Shown here piece by piece: positions 59,667 through 64,000 of a DNA stretch of 64,000 nt (position 1 is its first letter; each line of letters starts with the position of its first letter). The notes under the pieces are model-generated. The model ran no database searches. It saw only the letters and a program-made list of their open reading frames with translations, and was not told where the DNA came from. The position numbers and the translations under genes were made by a program. This DNA is from Rhodospirillaceae bacterium (GTDB taxonomy: Bacteria; Pseudomonadota; Alphaproteobacteria; CACIAM-22H2), in NCBI GenBank assembly GCA_022843945.1, contig JALHMR010000001.1, positions 62,001 to 126,000 on the forward strand, in the 5' to 3' direction.

Positions 59667-60794
59667 TTACACACAGTACGTCTTCAACGGCTCGAAGCCG
59701 TTGAAGGCCACCGACGCATAAGTCGCCGTGTACGCACCCGCCGCCCGGATCTCGAGCTTGTCGCCGATCTCCAGGTCCTCGGGCAGACGGTAGTCGGCCT
59801 TCTCGTAGAGGATGTCGGCCGAATCGCAGGTCGGTCCGGCCAGCACCACGGGCGTCATCGCGCCCTTGCGCGACGACACGATCGGGTACTGGATGGCCTC
59901 GTCCATGGTCTCGGCCAGACCGCCGAACTTGCCGATGTCGAGGTAGACCCAGCGCTTCTTGTCCGACTCCGCCTTCTTCGAGATCAGCACGACCTCGGTC
60001 TGCAGCACGCCCGCGCTGCCCACCATCTGCCGGCCGGGCTCGACGATGATGTCGGGGATGCGGTTGCCGAAGTGCTTGCGCAGCGACTCCTCGATCGCCG
60101 CGCCATAGGCCGGCATGCCGGGCACGTTGCGCCGGTAGCGGGTCGGAAAGCCGCCGCCGATGTTCAGCATGTTGAGCTGCACGCCGTTGTCCTCGCATTC
60201 GCGGAACAGCCACGCCGCCTGCGCCACGGCCGCGTCCCACTGCGCCGGGTCCCGCTGCTGCGAGCCGACATGAAACGACACACCGTGCGGCACGACGCCG
60301 CGCTTGGCCGCCGCGATCAGGAGCGCGCGCGCCATCTCGACGTCGCAGCCGAACTTGCGCGACAGCGGCCAGTCGGCATTCGCCCCCGAGGTCAGGATGC
60401 GGCAGAACACCTTCGAGCCGGGAGCGGCCTCGGCAAGCTTGCCGAGCTCGGCCTCGGAATCGAAGGCATAGAGCCGCACGCCGCGCTGATACGCGGCCGC
60501 GATATCGGCCTTCTTCTTGATCGTGTTGCCGTACGACAGGCGATCGGGCGCAACGCCGGTGGCCAGCGCCATGTCGATCTCGTTGACGCTCGCGGTGTCG
60601 AAGGACGAGCCGAGCTTCGCCAGGAGCTGGAGGATCTCCGGCGCCGGGTTGGCCTTGACGGCGTAGTAGATGCCGGCGCGCGGCACGGCCGTGCGCAGAC
60701 GGCGGAAGTTATCCGCCACCACGTCCAGGTCCATGACCAGGCAGGGGGTCGCCGGTCGCTGCTCGTTGAGGAACGTCGAGATCTTCTTGGTCAT
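59667..60794 (-). CDS. Ornithine/lysine decarboxylase (alanine racemase fold, group IV)
   Basis: A 375-residue PLP enzyme. It has YAVKANP (PLP Lys47) and SFDTASVNEIDMAL, then GVSFHVGSQQRDPAQW, and the Gly-rich phosphate loop is LNIGGGFPTRY. The catalytic Cys is in GPTCDSADILYEKADY, and the end is FNGFEPLKTYCV. This is the alanine-racemase-fold ODC group that makes putrescine from ornithine (sometimes cadaverine from lysine). AAGGAG lies seven bases before the ATG at 60794. It follows the homospermidine synthase gene by 24 bp, which would use its putrescine. Confidence 0.93.
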   Translation of the reverse strand: MTKKISTFLNEQRPATPCLVMDLDVVADNFRRLRTAVPRAGIYYAVKANPAPEILQLLAKLGSSFDTASVNEIDMALATGVAPDRLSYGNTIKKKADIAAAYQRGVRLYAFDSEAELGKLAEAAPGSKVFCRILTSGANADWPLSRKFGCDVEMARALLIAAAKRGVVPHGVSFHVGSQQRDPAQWDAAVAQAAWLFRECEDNGVQLNMLNIGGGFPTRYRRNVPGMPAYGAAIEESLRKHFGNRIPDIIVEPGRQMVGSAGVLQTEVVLISKKAESDKKRWVYLDIGKFGGLAETMDEAIQYPIVSSRKGAMTPVVLAGPTCDSADILYEKADYRLPEDLEIGDKLEIRAAGAYTATYASVAFNGFEPLKTYCV

Positions 60795-60818
60795 CGTCGT
60801 GCTCCTTCGTAGGCGCCG

Positions 60819-62231
60819 TCAGGCGACACGGAAGTTCTTGAACTGCCAGGGATCGGAGGCGTCGACCGCCTCCGGGAACAAGGCTCCCCTTCCCTCGAGC
60901 GGGGTCCAGTCGGAATAGGCCCCGACCACCTTGCCCAGGTACGGCCGCGCGATCTCCAGGATGCGGGCGTGATCCAAGGCATCGGCCTCGACCACGCCCG
61001 ACCTCGGGTTCTCGATCGCCCAGATCATGCCGGCGAGCACCGCCACCGTGACCTGCAGGCTGGTCGCGTTGTTATGCGGCGCCAGCCGGCGGGCCTCGTC
61101 GATGGACAGGCGCGAGCCGTACCAATAGGCGCCCTTGGCGTGACCCATCAGCAGGACACCGAGCTCATCCACGCCCGTGGCGATCTCCTTCATCATGAGA
61201 CGCTTGCTGGCCTGGAGCGCCCAGTTCTTGCCGGCCAGCTCGTGCAGCGACAGCACCGCGTCGTCGCACGGGTGGTAGGCGTAGTGCACGGTCGGCCGGT
61301 AGCGCACGGTGCCGCCCTCGACCAGCGAGTAATAGTCGGCGATCGAGATCGACTCGTTATGGGTCACCAGGAAGCCGTGGAACGGCCCTTCCATCGGCGT
61401 CCAGGTGCGCACGCGCGTGGACGCACCCGGGCGCATCAGGTAGATGGCCGCGTCGCAGCCGAAGCCGTGGCGCTGCGCGTCCGCCGGGAAGTGGCGCTCA
61501 TGCGTGCCCCAGCCGAGCTCGGCCGGCTGCTGGCCCTCGCCGACGAAGCCGTCGACCGACCAGGTGTTGACGAACTCGCCCGGCTGCTTGGGCGCGCCCG
61601 AGACCTGGGTGTCACGCTCGGCGATGTGCATGACCTTGACGCCGAGGTCGCGCGCCAGCAGCGCCCAGCCCACGCGGTCGCGTGGACCGCGCACCTGGAG
61701 GCCGGTGTCGTGGGCGATGTTGAGCAGCGCCTGCTTGACGAAATGCGAAACCAGGCCCGGGTTGGCGCCATGGGTCAGCACCGCTGTCGGCCCGCCGGCG
61801 AACTTCGGCGCAAGCGCCAGCGCGCTCTCACGCAGGGCGTAGTTGGAGCGCTGCGAGGGCGTGAGCGAGGCATCGGTGTAGCCGCCGGCCCAGGGCTCGA
61901 TGCAGGTGTCGAGGTAGAGCGCGCCCGTCTGGTGGGCGAGCTCGATCAGCGCCACCGACGAGACGTCGACGGAGAGGTTGAGCAGGAAGTCGCCACGGCG
62001 CAGCAGGGGCTGCAGCACGTCGCGGTAGTTGTCGCGGGTGAGCGCGATCTCGCGGAACTCGACGCCGTACTCGGCCGCGACCTCGCGGCCGCGCGCCTCG
62101 GCGGTGACGACGGTGATGCGCTCGCGCGGCATGTCGATGTGACGCAGAATCAGCGGCAGGACGCCCTGGCCGATCGAGCCGAAGCCGACCATGACGAGGC
62201 GGCCGGTGTAGGAAACGTGCTTCTTGTCCAT
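60819..62231 (-). CDS. hss: Homospermidine synthase
   Basis: A 470-residue NAD-dependent enzyme combining two putrescines (or putrescine and spermidine) into sym-homospermidine. It has RLVMVGFGSIGQGVLPLIL (NAD site) and LLNLSVDVSSVALIELAHQTGALYLDTCIEPWAGGYTD, then LTHGANPGLVSHFVKQAL and MEGPFHGFLVTHNESISIADYY. The ATG at 62231 has GGGGA seven bases upstream; a GTG six bases earlier is too close to it. It is the first gene of hss-decarboxylase-GNAT. Homospermidine is a common alphaproteobacterial polyamine. Confidence 0.96.
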   Translation of the reverse strand: MDKKHVSYTGRLVMVGFGSIGQGVLPLILRHIDMPRERITVVTAEARGREVAAEYGVEFREIALTRDNYRDVLQPLLRRGDFLLNLSVDVSSVALIELAHQTGALYLDTCIEPWAGGYTDASLTPSQRSNYALRESALALAPKFAGGPTAVLTHGANPGLVSHFVKQALLNIAHDTGLQVRGPRDRVGWALLARDLGVKVMHIAERDTQVSGAPKQPGEFVNTWSVDGFVGEGQQPAELGWGTHERHFPADAQRHGFGCDAAIYLMRPGASTRVRTWTPMEGPFHGFLVTHNESISIADYYSLVEGGTVRYRPTVHYAYHPCDDAVLSLHELAGKNWALQASKRLMMKEIATGVDELGVLLMGHAKGAYWYGSRLSIDEARRLAPHNNATSLQVTVAVLAGMIWAIENPRSGVVEADALDHARILEIARPYLGKVVGAYSDWTPLEGRGALFPEAVDASDPWQFKNFRVA

Positions 62232-62664
62232 GTTCACTTCCCCAAAGGGCGCGCGCGTTTTCAGGCGCGGCGCAGCGATGCTCAGGGCGCACGTCTCCCG
62301 GTGCCGGGAATCACGATCCCGGCGAAAAGACGGCGCGGGCTTACGAAAAGACGGAAAACGCGGGCGCGGCTTGACTACAGCCGTTGGCCGGGGCGTTTAT
62401 CCAGGAATGCGCGGATGGGGCGCCGAGTGCCTGAACATCGTATCCGTTCCCTAAGGTGCCGGCCCACGGTTGACCGGCTTTGCCGAAAAGAACGCTTACG
62501 TCGTTGCTTGACCTTGGTGTTCGGCCATGGGCACGTGCGATTGGCGTCACGCGTTATTTAGGTAGTGGCAAACCGAATCACAAGAAAAATGCGCGGCGCG
62601 CCGAAGAATTTTTTGTGACAAGCTTTACCGTCGCGCGTTGAGTCGGGAGAAGCGGAGAGCAAGG
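62232..62664. other. 433-bp leader/promoter region between hss and the mini-GNAT gene
   Basis: It holds the divergent promoters but no clear sigma70 pair. Near hss there is a perfect 7-bp stem GCCGGGA/TCCCGGC (62303-62309 and 62317-62323) and the 11-mer CGAAAAGACGG twice, 21 bases apart (62323-62333 and 62344-62354), that is, on one helix face. These could be regulator sites or a structured leader. Nothing else is recognised. Confidence 0.4.
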
Positions 62665-62940
62665 ATGAGCGAGACGATCAGCGACAACGCCGTGCAGCAG
62701 CGCTACGAGCTCGACGTCGACGGGCAGATCGTCTTCGCCACCTACCGGCGCGACGGCGACGTCGTCAGCATCCGCCACGTCGAGGCGCCGGTCGCGCTGC
62801 GCGGCACCGGCGCCGCCGACCGGCTGATGCAGGGCATCGTGGCGAAGGCCCGCGCCGAAGGGCTCAAACTGGTGCCGCTCTGTGGCTATGCCTATGCCTG
62901 GCTGCGTCGTCACGCCGAGCACGCGGACGTGGTGGCCTAG
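62665..62940 (+). CDS. Mini-GNAT (YjdJ-like) N-acetyltransferase
   Basis: A 91-residue protein of the short GNAT group. It contains RYELDVDGQIVFATYRRDGDVVSIRHVEAP, VALRGTGAADRLMQGIVAKARAEGLKLVPLC and AYAWLRRHAEHADVV. RGTG is the acetyl-CoA loop. The partner for acetylation is unknown in this family. ATG at 62665 with GGAG nearby is chosen over an earlier TTG. It converges with, and overlaps by four bases, the MATE gene. Confidence 0.85.
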   Translation: MSETISDNAVQQRYELDVDGQIVFATYRRDGDVVSIRHVEAPVALRGTGAADRLMQGIVAKARAEGLKLVPLCGYAYAWLRRHAEHADVVA

Positions 62941-64000
62941 TTGCGGCCCCAGCGCGTCCAGCGGATGGCCAGCGCCGAGGCCAGGCCATAGGCGACCATC
63001 GACACCGAGACGAGCGCGAACATCATCCACACCGGCGCCTGCTGGGCGAGCAGGAGCCAGCCGCCGCCGGCGACGAGGGCAAGCCGCACCGTGCCGGCGA
63101 GAACCGGGCCGAGGACCTTGCCCGCCCCTTGCGCGGCGAAATAGAGGGCCAGCCCGAGCGCGAAGAAGCCGTAGCCCGGCCCGGCCCAGCGCAGATAGGT
63201 GCGCGCCGCGTCGAGAGCCTCGGGATCGTTGGTGAACAGCGTCGACCACAGGTCCGGCATCCCGGCCACGACGAGACCCACGCTGCCGATCACCACGGCC
63301 GCCACCCCGCCGGCCGTCCAGGCGATACGCCGGGCGCGCGCCACATCACCCGCCCCGATCGCCATGCCGACCAGCGGCACGCAGGTGACGCCGATGGCAA
63401 AGCACGCCGGGACGAGCAGGAACTCGAGACGCGCACCGATCCCGTAGCCGGCCAGGACTTCGGTGCCGAAGCGCGCCACCAGGCCGGTGAGGATCAGCAC
63501 GGTCAGCACCGTCTGCAGCGATGACAGGCAGGCCAGGGCCCCGACCTTCAGGATGTCGTGGAACATCTCCCAGCGCAAAACCACACCGCGCAGAACCAGA
63601 CGCACGCGCGAGCGCGCCAGGACGTACCACAATAGAAACAAGGCGCTGGCGGTGAGCGCAATCACCGGCCCCAGCGCCACACCCGCCATGCCGAGGCGCG
63701 GAAAGGGCCCGAGGCCGAGCCCCAGGCAGCCGCCGATGACGAGCTGCGCTCCGGCGGCGATGAAGAGCGTTGCCGACGGCACCCGCATATTGCCGGCTCC
63801 GCGGATGATCGAGGAGAAGGTGTTGAGCAACCAGATCGCGGGGGCCGCCAGGAAAAAGACATTGGAATAGGCGAGCGCCTGGGCCAACGCCTCCTCGCGC
63901 CCGCCCAGCACCCGATAGATCCATGGCCCCAGCGCCTGAAACGTCACGAGGAAGGCCAGCCCGGCGACGGTGCCGATGATCACCGCGTGCATGACCAGCG
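62937..64000 (-). CDS. MATE family efflux transporter (5' end outside the window)
   Basis: The last 354 codons of a multidrug/toxic-compound extrusion protein. At least eight hydrophobic segments are visible. FSSIIRGAGNMRVPSATLFIA is the typical MATE segment that repeats in the second half of the family. The C-terminal region contains FALGLALYFAAQGAGKVLGPVLAG. It exports cationic compounds using Na+ or H+. The frame is open to the right edge, so about 80-110 residues are missing. The stop TAG lies inside the end of the mini-GNAT gene. Confidence 0.9.
   Translation of the reverse strand, partial: LVMHAVIIGTVAGLAFLVTFQALGPWIYRVLGGREEALAQALAYSNVFFLAAPAIWLLNTFSSIIRGAGNMRVPSATLFIAAGAQLVIGGCLGLGLGPFPRLGMAGVALGPVIALTASALFLLWYVLARSRVRLVLRGVVLRWEMFHDILKVGALACLSSLQTVLTVLILTGLVARFGTEVLAGYGIGARLEFLLVPACFAIGVTCVPLVGMAIGAGDVARARRIAWTAGGVAAVVIGSVGLVVAGMPDLWSTLFTNDPEALDAARTYLRWAGPGYGFFALGLALYFAAQGAGKVLGPVLAGTVRLALVAGGGWLLLAQQAPVWMMFALVSVSMVAYGLASALAIRWTRWGRN

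Noticed and set aside
62638-62664. TTG start nine codons before the mini-GNAT ATG
   Set aside because: The ATG at 62665 has a GGAG at suitable spacing, while the TTG has none.
1-64000. CRISPR array, prophage or integrated island
   Set aside because: No regularly spaced repeats, no phage or integrase genes, and uniform composition apart from short intergenic patches.

Overview
The window reads as chromosomal DNA of a GC-rich alphaproteobacterium, most likely a Rhodospirillales-type heterotroph. This is inferred from several signs: many Bug, TRAP and CoA-dependent catabolic genes, a homospermidine synthase, a ferredoxin-type 2-oxoacid oxidoreductase with its own flavoprotein, an EcfG-type promoter, a full CtrA-type box, and dispersed GTCACCCCGG...CCGGGGTGAC repeats. 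I see no phage, IS element, CRISPR array or rRNA. There is one tRNA, tRNA-Ser(GGA). Coding density is very high and many genes are joined by ATGA, GTGA or TAGTG overlaps.

Layout. 1-6.5 kb: the 5' part of a secreted TPR-CHAT protein (running off the left edge), a GGDEF protein, an M17 aminopeptidase and a glutathione transferase. 6.5-18.3 kb: eleven minus-strand genes in a row that look like an uptake and catabolism block. They comprise an MFS carrier, acyl-CoA dehydrogenase, alcohol dehydrogenase, HMG-CoA-lyase-like enzyme, class III CoA-transferase, SMP-30 lactonase-like protein, a lipoprotein hydrolase, a DctP-DctQ-DctM TRAP transporter with a hairpin between dctP and dctQ, and a TAXI binding protein. 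18.4-27.7 kb, mainly plus strand: Bug binding protein plus sulfatase, two tandem paralogous membrane-anchored secreted proteins of unknown function, an MBL hydrolase coupled to a CPA2 antiporter, a ureidoglycolate-lyase-like protein and a secreted amidohydrolase.

27.7-28.4 kb: a gene-free stretch bounded by two palindromic repeats that share a perfect 35-bp inverted segment. 28.4-36.7 kb: glycogen-debranching-type enzyme, GT4 glycosyltransferase with a good EcfG-type promoter, then the stress trio spoVR, yeaH and prkA. 37.4-42.1 kb: a three-gene 2-oxoacid oxidoreductase operon (GltD-like flavoprotein with ferredoxin domain, gamma-alpha fusion, beta). 42.1-48.3 kb: rRNA/tRNA methyltransferase, small unknowns, a DMT exporter, upp, and a periplasmic binding protein coupled to an orphan histidine kinase. 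48.2-55.7 kb: tRNA-Ser, a small membrane protein, lepA, and a TetR-controlled RND efflux pair.

55.7-59.2 kb: FkbM methyltransferase, two divergently transcribed unknown genes around an AT-rich region with a TTAA-N7-TTAA box and a strong sigma70-type promoter, and a secreted DUF4394 protein. 59.2-62.2 kb: a polyamine block (GNAT, ornithine/lysine decarboxylase, homospermidine synthase). The right edge has a mini-GNAT protein and a MATE transporter cut off at its 5' end.

The least understood parts, and the best candidates for something new, are the tandem secreted paralogs at 21.1-23.4 kb, the binding-protein/kinase pair at 45.9-48.2 kb, and the divergent pair under the CtrA-type box at 56.6-58.2 kb.
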